Virus record (IMG/VR): IMGVR_UViG_3300042691_017903
Location: 1-33,673 of that record
Length of the DNA: 33,673 nucleotides
Origin: a virus
Direction: 5' to 3' (one strand)
Positions 1 to 7,093 of the stretch are shown piece by piece (position 1 is the stretch's first letter; each line of letters begins with the position of its first letter). The notes under the pieces were generated by a model, which did no database searches, was not told the origin of the DNA, and was given only the letters and a program-made list of their open reading frames with translations. The position numbers and the translations under genes are program-made.

Positions 1-468
1 GTTCAACTGAATAAACATTCTACCATCATTTAGATTGATAGATGGTTCACCTGGTTTTAAACTGTTGACTGTTGGTATGGCACCAGAAGCAGTATTAGAA
101 TATGTTAAAGCTACATTTTGAGTTGCAGCATTTGCTGTATTTCTGGCAAATTGATCTATGTTTGTATCAAGAGATAATATGGTGTTTGCATAATCAAAGG
201 CAGCTTGTGCTAGAACATTGGCAGAGTTGGCTTTGTTGAAAGCTGCTTGAACAGTTGCACTTGAACCAGCTGCATTAGCAGCATCAAAGGCCGCTTGAGT
301 AAATGCTTTAGTAGAAAGTGTTGTACCACCTTGTGTTACACCATCATGAACAACAACTGTTTTTTGGTCTGTATCAACCGTGAGTTCGGCCAAAGCACCA
401 GTAAAAGATGCTGTCTGTGCCGTAGTACCTCTACGGATCTGGACTATGATAGAATTGTTAGAAGCCAT
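1..468 (-). CDS. Tail fibre-like protein, partial (C-terminus beyond left edge)
   Basis: The minus-strand frame opens at the ATG at 468-466 and stays open to base 1, giving 156 residues with the rest missing. The first 45 residues (IIVQIRRGTTAQ, then ALAELTVDTDQKTVVVHDG) match the pattern of the N-terminal head found on many phage fibres (Mtd/hyaluronidase N-terminal type). Residues 55-110 carry Ala/Asn heptads (QAAFDAANAA, NSANVLAQAAFDYAN) that probably form a coiled-coil shaft. A second head-like stretch (LKPGEPSINLNDGRMF) begins near residue 137, so the gene looks like a mosaic of modules. The start is preceded by a weak GGAA and by a good T4-type late promoter box at 490-497. A virion role in host binding is inferred from family resemblance and position; the receptor is unknown. 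Confidence 0.75.
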   Translation of the reverse strand, partial: MASNNSIIVQIRRGTTAQTASFTGALAELTVDTDQKTVVVHDGVTQGGTTLSTKAFTQAAFDAANAAGSSATVQAAFNKANSANVLAQAAFDYANTILSLDTNIDQFARNTANAATQNVALTYSNTASGAIPTVNSLKPGEPSINLNDGRMFIQLN

Positions 469-489
469 ATTTTTTCCAAATTATATCTA

Positions 490-497
490 TATTTATA
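490..497 (-). promoter_or_regulatory. T4-type late promoter box (TATAAATA)
   Basis: The minus strand reads TATAAATA exactly, the T4 late promoter consensus recognised by the gp55 sigma factor with gp33 and the gp45 clamp. It ends 21 bases before the ATG at 468, which allows a short leader holding a weak GGAA. The box overlaps the last codons and stop of the upstream gene. It is the only exact match I saw in a position that makes sense for a promoter. Chance occurrence is possible in DNA this AT-rich. Confidence 0.5.
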
Positions 498-993
498 GTG
501 TTCCATAATCGAATAAGACAGGTGCCGGAGTCATAGGAACCCAACCATAATCGACATATTGACCACCAGTAATTATTGTTGTTCCACCAGTAACGACTGT
601 ATTTGCTTTATCAAAAGCCGCTTGAGCTAATACATTAGCGGAGTTGGCTTTATCTCTGGCAAACTGGTCGGCCGATGCACCACCGCCACCAGTTGCTGTA
701 GAGTTGATGATAATTCTTTTATTAAATGTGTCTGTAGATATGGTAATATTATTACCAGGAATAATTGACAAAGTATCATACGGAGAAGTTGCTAATATCA
801 GAGAAGAATTAGCATTGATTGTGGCGAAAGAATCGGTTGCTGGGCTAGTTGAGATACTAGCGATTGAACCATTTGAGGCTTTGTAGAACAGTTTACCATC
901 AGCGTAGTTTAACGCCAATTCACCGTATGCCAGAGAATTTGGTACGTTACCTGTTTGTCCTGATTTCTTTAACTGTAATGTTGTATTTGCCAT
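493..993 (-). CDS. Short fibre-like structural protein (166 aa)
   Basis: The N-terminus (LQLKKSGQTGNVP, then LAYGELALNYADGKLFYK, residues 6-39) is the same head module seen in the genes at 1643-3451 and 3491-3727. After a short beta-rich stretch, residues 109-135 hold DQFARDKANSANVLAQAAFDKAN split over two heptad blocks, nearly identical in protein to parts of the gene at 1-468. The protein ends FDYGTL, a variant of the DGGTF-like terminus shared by its neighbours. It lies 5 bases after the coiled-coil gene at 999-1604, so the two are probably co-transcribed. Its likely role is a short fibre or adaptor in the virion; the exact role is unknown. Confidence 0.7.
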   Translation of the reverse strand: MANTTLQLKKSGQTGNVPNSLAYGELALNYADGKLFYKASNGSIASISTSPATDSFATINANSSLILATSPYDTLSIIPGNNITISTDTFNKRIIINSTATGGGGASADQFARDKANSANVLAQAAFDKANTVVTGGTTIITGGQYVDYGWVPMTPAPVLFDYGTL

Positions 994-998
994 TTACC

Positions 999-1604
999 TT
1001 AAAAACTTCCGCCATCTCTGAGTGTATCTTCCGAATTACTGAAAACATCCAACGTTGGTGTTTCAATAACTTCTTTCTTTACTTCCTCAATTTTTTTTCG
1101 TTTAGCAGGAGTTAATTGTAAATAGTCAATCTTATCATTTAGTTCTTTGATTTTTAATTCATATGAACTAGTTAAATCAGCAATAATTTTTTCATTATCA
1201 ACACGAACATTATTTAATTCTTCCCGTGTTTTGTTTAACTCGGTTCTGAAAGTGTCTACATGTTGTACCTGATGTTTAACATTTTCATATTCACTTTTCA
1301 TTGTCCTTAACTGAGAAATCTCCTGATTTAAGGTGTTGATTGTGTTTAAATGGTCTTTGATGCTATTTTCTAGATTCTGATATCGTTGATTATCAGCATC
1401 AGCTTGTTGCTTTTTAGCACCTTCTAAATCGGCTTTAAGAGCATCAATAGTACCATTTAAACCTTCAACTTTTTTACTGTGTTCCTCAATTACTTCTTTA
1501 CTGATTCTATCATTTGCTTGTAATGAAATGTTTCTTATCAAACAATCATTTAATGTAGTAATCAATCCTTCAATATAATAATTAACAAACTTTTCATTAC
1601 CCAT
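999..1604 (-). CDS. Long coiled-coil protein with DGGSF terminus (201 aa)
   Basis: Residues about 40-165 are charged and heptad-like, rich in Leu, Glu, Lys, Asn and Gln (for example LNTINTLNQEISQL and LNKTREELNNV), predicting one long alpha-helical coiled coil. No signal peptide or membrane segment is seen. The C-terminus ends RDGGSF, matching the terminal tag of neighbouring fibre-like proteins although this one is not a beta-rich fibre. The start has a clear GGGAG ribosome site about 8 bases upstream. I do not recognise a named family. It could be a fibre shaft, a spacer or an assembly chaperone; the shared tag suggests it binds the same partner as its neighbours. Confidence 0.65.
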   Translation of the reverse strand: MGNEKFVNYYIEGLITTLNDCLIRNISLQANDRISKEVIEEHSKKVEGLNGTIDALKADLEGAKKQQADADNQRYQNLENSIKDHLNTINTLNQEISQLRTMKSEYENVKHQVQHVDTFRTELNKTREELNNVRVDNEKIIADLTSSYELKIKELNDKIDYLQLTPAKRKKIEEVKKEVIETPTLDVFSNSEDTLRDGGSF

Positions 1605-1642
1605 CTCAAACTCCCTATTATAAAAAATTATATAGTATTACT

Positions 1643-3451
1643 TTAGAACGTGCCTCCGTCAAGAGCACTCGACCATACTGGAACACCAGCGTTAGTAACA
1701 GTAAGAATCTGATTACTCCATGTTTGATCAGAAGTTCCTGCGGCAGCAGTTACTAATTGACCATCAGTAGAGTTACCATATATGATACCGTTTGTGGTAA
1801 ATGTTGAACGACCTGTACCGCCTTGACCAACTGTCAGACCAGAGATTGCTGAGAATGTAGCAGCAGTTACACGGCCATACGAATCAACAGTCAACGAAGA
1901 TACTGTATTATTGGCAGCACCCGAACCTGTTGGTGTGTATGTTGAGTTGGCAAGTTCTTGTAAAGCACCTGTACCGTTACCAATTACGATTGCACCATTC
2001 GTGAACGAAGATTGACCTGTACCGCCACGTGAAACACCTAATGTACCAGAACCAATCTGTGATGCATCAATTGCAATATCAGCACCAGTAGCAGCAGTTA
2101 CACGGCCATAGTTATCAACTGTGATTGATGTGATTGTTTTAGAAGCAGATAAGGAACCTGTCAATGTATAAGAAGCATTTGCAAGACTCTTTAATGAACT
2201 GTTTCCATCAGCAACAACCATTTGACCAAATGTAAAGTTCGATGAAGCTTGAACAGAACTATTTGCCTTATCGAATGCAGCTTGTGCCTTGGTGTCAGCA
2301 TGAGTAATGTTTGTATTCTGTGTTGCATCTACGCCTTGTGTATAGATCGTATTAGCATTTGCATTACTTGCTGTTGTTGATGTTGTGTTGGCAAGGTTAT
2401 AAAGACCTTGAATATGTGTATCAATGTTGATACCATTGTTAATGATACCAGTAGACTTAACATAACCAACATTAATATTAGCAGCCCGGAAGCTTCCGTC
2501 AGCAACATCAATACTGTTGTTTGCAAATAATTCTTTGTCGTAATTGTCAAATACATAGAATTCTTTTGTACCTGCATCACGGAAGAAACCAGTATGTCTA
2601 TTTGTGGCACCATCATTATAGTGACCAGCAAAACCAATATCAACTGCATCAGATGAATTATTCGATGCTAAGATAATTAATGGATCAGCAACATTTAATG
2701 TGTTTGTATTAACTGTTGTTTGTGTACCTTGAACTGTTAAGTTGCCAGCAATTGTTACAGAACCATCGATTGTTTGACTTGTGATTGCTGTATTGGAACG
2801 AACAACAGTTGTATCAACATCTAACGTGATAGTGTTAGCTGTAATAGCTGAAGTAATACCAGCACCACCAACTACATATAGTGTTTCACCACCATCAATC
2901 TGTGTTGTGCCAGAATCACCAGCAATACCAAATGATGTTGAAATAGATGCTGTTGTTACGCCTGTGATACGGCCGTTAGCAGCAATATCAAGGACTGGAA
3001 TGGCAGTAGAAGAACCGTAAGTGCCGCCTGATAAACCTGGAATGGCATTGAGTGAGGCATTAAGTGTTACGTTTCCTGTGCCATCAAAACTTACGCCAGA
3101 AGCCGATACATCACCACCAGAAATTGAGAATGTTCTTGGTGTCTGTAGACGAACAGCAGCATTAGCAACACCGTCAATCGTACCAGAAATAAATCCTGTT
3201 ACTGTAATGTTGGTAAAGGTTGCATTACCTGTTGCATCACGTTTAACGATGGTACCTGGTGTTGCATCTGAAGTTGCGTTGTCGATTGCTTGAGTATAAT
3301 AGACACCACCAACGTTGATGACACCGTTACCGGCAGCAGTACCTAAGAAAAGGGTATTCGATAGATACGAATAACCTAACTCACCAGCCGCCAGAGAACT
3401 TGGTTTGCTTGTGCTTGACGAGCGTTTGATTAAAATATTTGTATTTGCCAT
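1643..3451 (-). CDS. Large tail fibre-like protein (602 aa)
   Basis: The N-terminal head at residues 6-45 (ILIKRSSSTSKPSSL, then GELGYSYLSNTLFLG) is shared with the adjacent small proteins. The middle is a Thr/Ser/Asn/Gly-rich beta fibre with repeated units of the type SLTVDSYGRVTAAT (residues about 442-455 and 519-532). It also has VSRGGTGQSSFTNG and VGQGGTGRSTFTTNG units (473-487, 541-555), which are characteristic of phage tail-fibre shafts. A short heptad stretch (KAQAAFDKANSS) is at 388-399. The protein ends ALDGGTF. An AAGGAT ribosome site precedes the ATG. It is most likely a receptor-binding or baseplate-attached fibre; the attachment point is unknown. Confidence 0.8.
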   Translation of the reverse strand: MANTNILIKRSSSTSKPSSLAAGELGYSYLSNTLFLGTAAGNGVINVGGVYYTQAIDNATSDATPGTIVKRDATGNATFTNITVTGFISGTIDGVANAAVRLQTPRTFSISGGDVSASGVSFDGTGNVTLNASLNAIPGLSGGTYGSSTAIPVLDIAANGRITGVTTASISTSFGIAGDSGTTQIDGGETLYVVGGAGITSAITANTITLDVDTTVVRSNTAITSQTIDGSVTIAGNLTVQGTQTTVNTNTLNVADPLIILASNNSSDAVDIGFAGHYNDGATNRHTGFFRDAGTKEFYVFDNYDKELFANNSIDVADGSFRAANINVGYVKSTGIINNGINIDTHIQGLYNLANTTSTTASNANANTIYTQGVDATQNTNITHADTKAQAAFDKANSSVQASSNFTFGQMVVADGNSSLKSLANASYTLTGSLSASKTITSITVDNYGRVTAATGADIAIDASQIGSGTLGVSRGGTGQSSFTNGAIVIGNGTGALQELANSTYTPTGSGAANNTVSSLTVDSYGRVTAATFSAISGLTVGQGGTGRSTFTTNGIIYGNSTDGQLVTAAAGTSDQTWSNQILTVTNAGVPVWSSALDGGTF

Positions 3452-3490
3452 TTTTTATCCTTATTATTAGGCGTTAACCACTATTACTAT

Positions 3491-3727
3491 TTAGAAATTT
3501 CCACCGTCTACGGTAGCAACATTTATATTACCTTCTGAATCTCTTAGAACTATCGTATTTGCTGCATTTTCGGTGGTCGTAAGACCTCCGATTGTGATAA
3601 TTTGACCTGTCCTGTCACCAATATAGAGTGTATTGGCAACAAAAGAATAGGCTAACTCACCATCATTAAGAGTTGTTGGTCTCGTATTTGCATACGAGCG
3701 GAGTATTTGTATCGAGGTATTAGACAC
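3491..3727 (-). CDS. Mini head-module protein with DGGNF terminus (78 aa, GTG start)
   Basis: This small protein is almost only the head module (IQILRSYANTRP, then LNDGELAYSFVANTLYIG) followed by about 30 residues and the terminus TVDGGNF. The start codon is GTG, directly after the TAA of the gene at 3728-3955 with no gap, so translation is probably coupled; GGGAA just upstream can serve as ribosome site. It looks like a fibre protein reduced to its two ends, which makes it informative for what those ends do. A virion connector or adaptor role is inferred from context only. Confidence 0.65.
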   Translation of the reverse strand: MSNTSIQILRSYANTRPTTLNDGELAYSFVANTLYIGDRTGQIITIGGLTTTENAANTIVLRDSEGNINVATVDGGNF

Positions 3728-3955
3728 TTAGAAGGTTCCCGCATCTAAACCAGCCACAGCGGCTGATACTGGTGCAACCACAAAAGAATCTGTTTCGGCT
3801 CTATAGACCAAAACTTCTCCGTCTGCTGCACCCCTAACATCCACATCAGAGGCATTCTTAATTGCACCTGTGCCTCCATAGTTAATCGAACTAACTCTTG
3901 GATTAACTGATGTACCTACTTGGACCCTTACTGTTCCTATCGTTTGATTTGGCAT
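3728..3955 (-). CDS. Small fibre-associated protein with DAGTF terminus (75 aa)
   Basis: Residues 15-60 contain SVNPRVSSINYGG, NASDVDVRGAADGEVLVY and ETDSFVV. The DVD...DGEVLVY pattern is a short beta motif common in phage fibre and baseplate proteins. It ends GLDAGTF, another instance of the terminal tag. The gene lies 2 bases after the 112-residue gene and is followed at once by the GTG-started mini protein, forming a coupled trio. A structural role in the virion is likely; no specific function is recognised. Confidence 0.6.
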   Translation of the reverse strand: MPNQTIGTVRVQVGTSVNPRVSSINYGGTGAIKNASDVDVRGAADGEVLVYRAETDSFVVAPVSAAVAGLDAGTF

Positions 3956-3957
3956 TT

Positions 3958-4296
3958 TTACCTCGTAACTGATGGAGAAACGTCTACAATACCTTCCAGT
4001 ATTCTAGTAACTTGGCCATTATTTGTTCCGATAATTTTTGTATCATACACATAACGACCCGGAGCAATATTTGCCGTTACTGCTGACGTTAAACTAAGAG
4101 TAATCGATCCTTGACCAGAATTAACAGCTGTCGTAAACGTTGCTGTCGTGTTAGCCGAATAGTGAGATTTACGAATTTGACTTTGAGCTGTGTAGTTTGT
4201 CAAATCAAACACATCTCCATACACATCGTCCACGGTAATTGTGGTAGTGAAAGAAGTTCCTTGTTCGATGTATAGGTTAGAATAGGCTGCCGGCAT
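3958..4296 (-). CDS. Small beta-rich virion protein (112 aa)
   Basis: The protein reads as a single beta-sandwich: an N-terminal NLYIEQGTSFTTTITV, a middle FTTAVNSGQGSITLSLT, and a C-terminal GRYVYDTKII, then EGIVDVSPSVTR. The end pattern (YDxxI...EGxVxVxPxVTR) is common in small structural proteins of marine T4-like phages and resembles BppU-type baseplate adaptors. It follows the oxygenase gene and precedes the tagged small proteins. A possible TATAAGTA box sits only 7 bases before the ATG, too close to be a convincing promoter. Confidence 0.6.
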   Translation of the reverse strand: MPAAYSNLYIEQGTSFTTTITVDDVYGDVFDLTNYTAQSQIRKSHYSANTTATFTTAVNSGQGSITLSLTSAVTANIAPGRYVYDTKIIGTNNGQVTRILEGIVDVSPSVTR

Positions 4297-4330
4297 CTTA
4301 TTTTACTTATAGTTAACTCTTATATTTAGG

Positions 4331-4927
4331 TTATACAAACGCTGGACCAGTGGCCCAAACTACTAAACTTTTTCTAATTCCTGAAGTAACTGGTGTTACT
4401 CTATGTGTTCTAAAAGAAGGAAACATAGCCAAAAATCCTTTCTTTTTATCTACAGTCAATATTTTTCCAGTATCCGATAATATTTCTAAATTGCCACCTT
4501 CATACTCAGTCAAATCACTTAACTGTAATACTATAGATAACTTCCTTGGTGCATCTTTTCCGTGATCGCAGTGCCAAGTATAATGACCACCTTCTTCTTC
4601 TCTACCATAATATGTCGTATACTGTAAAGGTTCATGAAATCCAGTAATATTAAATCTATAAAACTGTCCATTTAATTGCCTCAATATCCAAGACAACTTA
4701 TCAAATATCCATATAGTGTCTTGATTTGGATTGATCCAAGATATATCACTAATACGAACATCTTTTGGTGGTAAAAGATCATCATCTATTTTTGATGGTA
4801 GTTTTTCTAAAGCATCTCCAATTTCTATAATCTTGGAAATTTCTTCTTCATTAAAACCATCATTCCAAGTAACAAATTCATGTTGGGTTAATCCAAAATT
4901 TGGAGGTGGCGCAATATTGTATAACAT
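4331..4927 (-). CDS. 2-oxoglutarate/Fe(II) dioxygenase, prolyl/lysyl-hydroxylase-like (198 aa)
   Basis: The facial triad and substrate residues are visible: H119-x-D121 in YTWHCDHG, distal H175 in THRVTPV, and R185 in GIRKSLVVW for the 2-oxoglutarate carboxylate. The LxLSD...YEGGNLEI core (134-149) and the HRVTPVTxGxR segment resemble the PKHD-type hydroxylases (YbiX/PiuC group), which belong to the prolyl-4-hydroxylase-like fold. Such enzymes hydroxylate a peptide or small molecule using O2 and 2-oxoglutarate. All catalytic residues are present, so it should be active. It follows the collagen-like adhesin gene after 23 bases on the same strand. The inference is that it modifies that adhesin. 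Oxygenases of this superfamily are frequent in aquatic T4-like phages, so the link is not proven. Confidence 0.85.
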   Translation of the reverse strand: MLYNIAPPPNFGLTQHEFVTWNDGFNEEEISKIIEIGDALEKLPSKIDDDLLPPKDVRISDISWINPNQDTIWIFDKLSWILRQLNGQFYRFNITGFHEPLQYTTYYGREEEGGHYTWHCDHGKDAPRKLSIVLQLSDLTEYEGGNLEILSDTGKILTVDKKKGFLAMFPSFRTHRVTPVTSGIRKSLVVWATGPAFV

Positions 4928-4950
4928 AATAATTCACTTTCAAAAAATAA

Positions 4951-6759
4951 TTAATTAACTGTTCTGTTCCAAGATACTGTAATTGATCCTGAATTTGTTC
5001 CCGTTCCTATAGAAATTGGATATATTCCTCTACGATTTACTGTAACTGAATTATAAGACTTTACTTCACCAGCTTCACCAGGAGCACCTAATGTTCCAAG
5101 GTTTGCTGCTATTCCCGGCCAAGTTGTAACAGGCAAAGGTGATGCACCACCTGAAGTTGCTCCAGTTCCAGGATTTCCTGAAGATCCTGCATTACCTGGA
5201 TTTCCCGCTGAGCCAGCATTTCCATTACCACCAGAACTACCAGAGGATGAGGTACCAGGATTACCAGAATTTCCTACGGACCCCGGATTGCCTGCACCAC
5301 CTGGACCTCCTACAATAGACATACCTTTATATTCATTTAATAGATAAGGAGAAAAAGAAAAATTTGACGTACCTGAAGTTCCTCCTGTGCCATAACCAGG
5401 ATTGTTGGCTATGCCTGGAGTTCCTGTTCGAGCATTACCAGTTCCGGAATAATATCTTGAAGTATTCCAACCACCACCAAAGTTTGCAGAAATATAATTT
5501 GTACCAGGATTTCCAGAACTAGGAAAATTTGTAAATCCATTTCCTGTACCTTGACCGGTTGGAAGTTGTGGAGATCCTATCTGAGCATCACCGTGTTCCC
5601 ACCATACGGCAGCTGCACCGCCGCCACCTCCACCGCCACCGCCGCCTGTATTTCCTGCGTTGCCTGGATTTCCAAACCCAGCACTTCCTGCTGAGCCACC
5701 ATTTCCATTTGCACCAGGATTTCCTGCGTTGCCTGGATTGCCTGCATTTCCTGGATTACCAGCTAAACCAGCTGAGCCTCCTGGTGATCCGGGTCCTGCT
5801 AATCCTCCAGGACTTCCTGCACCACCTAATCCACCGGCTCCACCATTCCATGTATAATTGTTTGTTGAACCGAAATAAGTTAAATTTCCTGGTGCACCTG
5901 TGCTACCCGTATTTCCATTTGCACCAGCAGTACCTGGATTTCCTGCACTACCTGTGTTACCAGATGTGCCGTCTTTGCCTGACCAAGTTGAAGGAGCTGA
6001 TCCACCAGGTCCACCAGCAACTGACACACTTCCTGGAGTTCCAGCTGTTCCTGGATTACCTGGCGATCCAGGATTACCTGGATTACCTCCGCCACCAGAA
6101 CTTCCTGCACTACCTCCATAACCTCCCATTACAGGCACTCTGATGTAAGTACCAGGAGAAGGCGCACTAGAGTTGGGAGATTTTGCATAGATAACTGTTC
6201 CAGAACCTGATCCTTGAGCCGTAGTGCTAATATTTCCAGTCATTGATCCGTGTCGTGCACCAGTTCCACCACCTCCACCATTTCCGGTTGCATAACCTCC
6301 TGCCATGTATCCAGAAACTTCAGATGCTCCATCAGCTTCAGGTTGAACAGTAAAGTTTGTATTATTAGACCAACTAACTGGTATGTATGCAGTAGAAGTT
6401 GATCCTCTCGATCCACCAGCACCACCTGCACCTCCATTACCACCTGTACCGCCTGTGCCGGCATTACCTGGATTTCCTGCTGTTCCTGGTGTTCCTGTTC
6501 CACCTAATGCACCCGCATTACCACCTACACCACCTGGACCTCCTACGCCATTTGAACCAGGATTTCCACTAGTTCCTTGATTACCAATATTACCAGGTTG
6601 GCCTGTGTTTCCTCTTGCACCTTGAACACCTTGCGCACCAAAACCCGATAGGTTAACTGTTGTTATACCTAAAGGAATTTGAAAACTTCCAGAAGTGTTA
6701 AACGTTCTTGAACCGGAACTAACTACGCCTTGTTTGAGTGTGCGAAATGCAACAGGCAT
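4951..6759 (-). CDS. Collagen-like glycine-rich adhesin (602 aa)
   Basis: The N-terminus (SGSFQIPLGITTVNLSGFGAQG, residues 23-44) and the end (RRGIYPISIGTGTNSGSITVSWN) match the beta shell of glycine-rich fibre-tip domains. Between them lie blocks of Gly-X-Y triplets at about 41-118, 211-251, 263-292, 307-371 and 483-535. Many are GNPGNAG units, with about 30 Pro-Gly dipeptides in total. Non-glycine loops rich in Tyr, Trp, Asn and Ser separate them (120-160, 188-208, 293-305, 383-478). This alternation resembles the gp38 adhesins of T2 and S16, where polyglycine-II sheets present variable receptor-binding loops. A collagen triple helix is the alternative. A small thioredoxin-fold-like gene lies upstream with a 1-base gap, and a hydroxylase gene lies downstream. 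It is probably the distal receptor-binding protein. Confidence 0.8.
   Translation of the reverse strand: MPVAFRTLKQGVVSSGSRTFNTSGSFQIPLGITTVNLSGFGAQGVQGARGNTGQPGNIGNQGTSGNPGSNGVGGPGGVGGNAGALGGTGTPGTAGNPGNAGTGGTGGNGGAGGAGGSRGSTSTAYIPVSWSNNTNFTVQPEADGASEVSGYMAGGYATGNGGGGGTGARHGSMTGNISTTAQGSGSGTVIYAKSPNSSAPSPGTYIRVPVMGGYGGSAGSSGGGGNPGNPGSPGNPGTAGTPGSVSVAGGPGGSAPSTWSGKDGTSGNTGSAGNPGTAGANGNTGSTGAPGNLTYFGSTNNYTWNGGAGGLGGAGSPGGLAGPGSPGGSAGLAGNPGNAGNPGNAGNPGANGNGGSAGSAGFGNPGNAGNTGGGGGGGGGGAAAVWWEHGDAQIGSPQLPTGQGTGNGFTNFPSSGNPGTNYISANFGGGWNTSRYYSGTGNARTGTPGIANNPGYGTGGTSGTSNFSFSPYLLNEYKGMSIVGGPGGAGNPGSVGNSGNPGTSSSGSSGGNGNAGSAGNPGNAGSSGNPGTGATSGGASPLPVTTWPGIAANLGTLGAPGEAGEVKSYNSVTVNRRGIYPISIGTGTNSGSITVSWNRTVN
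5644..5839 (-). repeat. Densest Gly-X-Y coding repeat block in the adhesin gene
   Basis: Within the collagen-like gene, short direct repeats encoding GNPGNAG-type units recur with period 9 or 18 bases (the bottom-strand motif GGNAATCCAGG recurs). The block covers about residues 307-371. It is coding repetition, not an array with spacers, and would favour length change by slippage or recombination. Confidence 0.6.
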
Positions 6760-6760
6760 T

Positions 6761-7093
6761 TTACCTGCCTATTGCGTAAAGGTCTTTTAACTTGCTTGTA
6801 ATTTCGTCATATCCAACTAAAACTTTTCTTGGATATTGAGAAATTGGCAAATCTTCAACAACTTCACAATAAACAACAAAAGGAAGTTTAGTGATAACAG
6901 CTGGTTGGTCTGGATTTACAAACCAAAGATTTACTGTATCGATAACTTCTTGACATTGATTCTCATCGGTGTAAAAAAGATGAACGAATTTGATGTTGTT
7001 GTCGTCCATCCATTTCTTGACACGATAACAATCAACTGCATCAGCGGTTAAGCCGGCATACAAATGAATATCATCAATTTTGACAAAAGACAT
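6761..7093 (-). CDS. Thioredoxin/glutaredoxin-fold-like protein without CxxC (110 aa)
   Basis: The predicted order is strand (KIDDIHLYAG), helix (AVDCYRVKKWMDDNN), strand (KFVHLFYT), helix (NQCQEVIDTVNLWF), a Leu-Pro-Phe turn (KLPFVVYCEV) and a last GYDEITSKL helix. This matches a glutaredoxin-like fold, with P71 where the cis-proline would be. Only single cysteines are present (C22, C47, C76) and no CxxC pair, so classic redox activity is unlikely. The ribosome site AAAGGAG is strong. The stop is one base from the start of the adhesin gene, so the two are translated together. A chaperone or adaptor for the adhesin is a guess from position; I do not recognise a named family. Confidence 0.6.
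   Translation of the reverse strand: MSFVKIDDIHLYAGLTADAVDCYRVKKWMDDNNIKFVHLFYTDENQCQEVIDTVNLWFVNPDQPAVITKLPFVVYCEVVEDLPISQYPRKVLVGYDEITSKLKDLYAIGR

Noticed and set aside
1-468. Mtd-type N-terminal head hinting at a diversity-generating retroelement.
   Set aside because: No reverse transcriptase, template repeat or C-type lectin target domain is visible in the window; this head is common on ordinary fibres.
2781-3293. Two adjacent plus-strand frames of 79 and 90 codons inside the 602-residue fibre gene.
   Set aside because: They are antisense to a clear fibre gene, Val/Pro-rich because of the codon bias of its Thr/Gly/Asn repeats, and lack start signals.
5559-6580. Several long open frames on the plus strand and in other frames across the glycine-rich gene (for example 5559-6143 and 5900-6121), some collagen-like or Pro-rich.
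   Set aside because: They are shadows of the Gly-X-Y codon repeats (GGN CCN reads as Pro/Gly on both strands), have no ribosome sites and run against the gene cluster.
5040-6660. Regularly spaced short repeats that could be mistaken for a CRISPR array.
   Set aside because: They have periods of 9-18 bases, stay in frame with the Gly-X-Y protein, have no unique spacers and no cas genes nearby.
6761-7093. A functional phage glutaredoxin.
   Set aside because: The fold order fits, but no CxxC or CxxS active site is present near the first helix.
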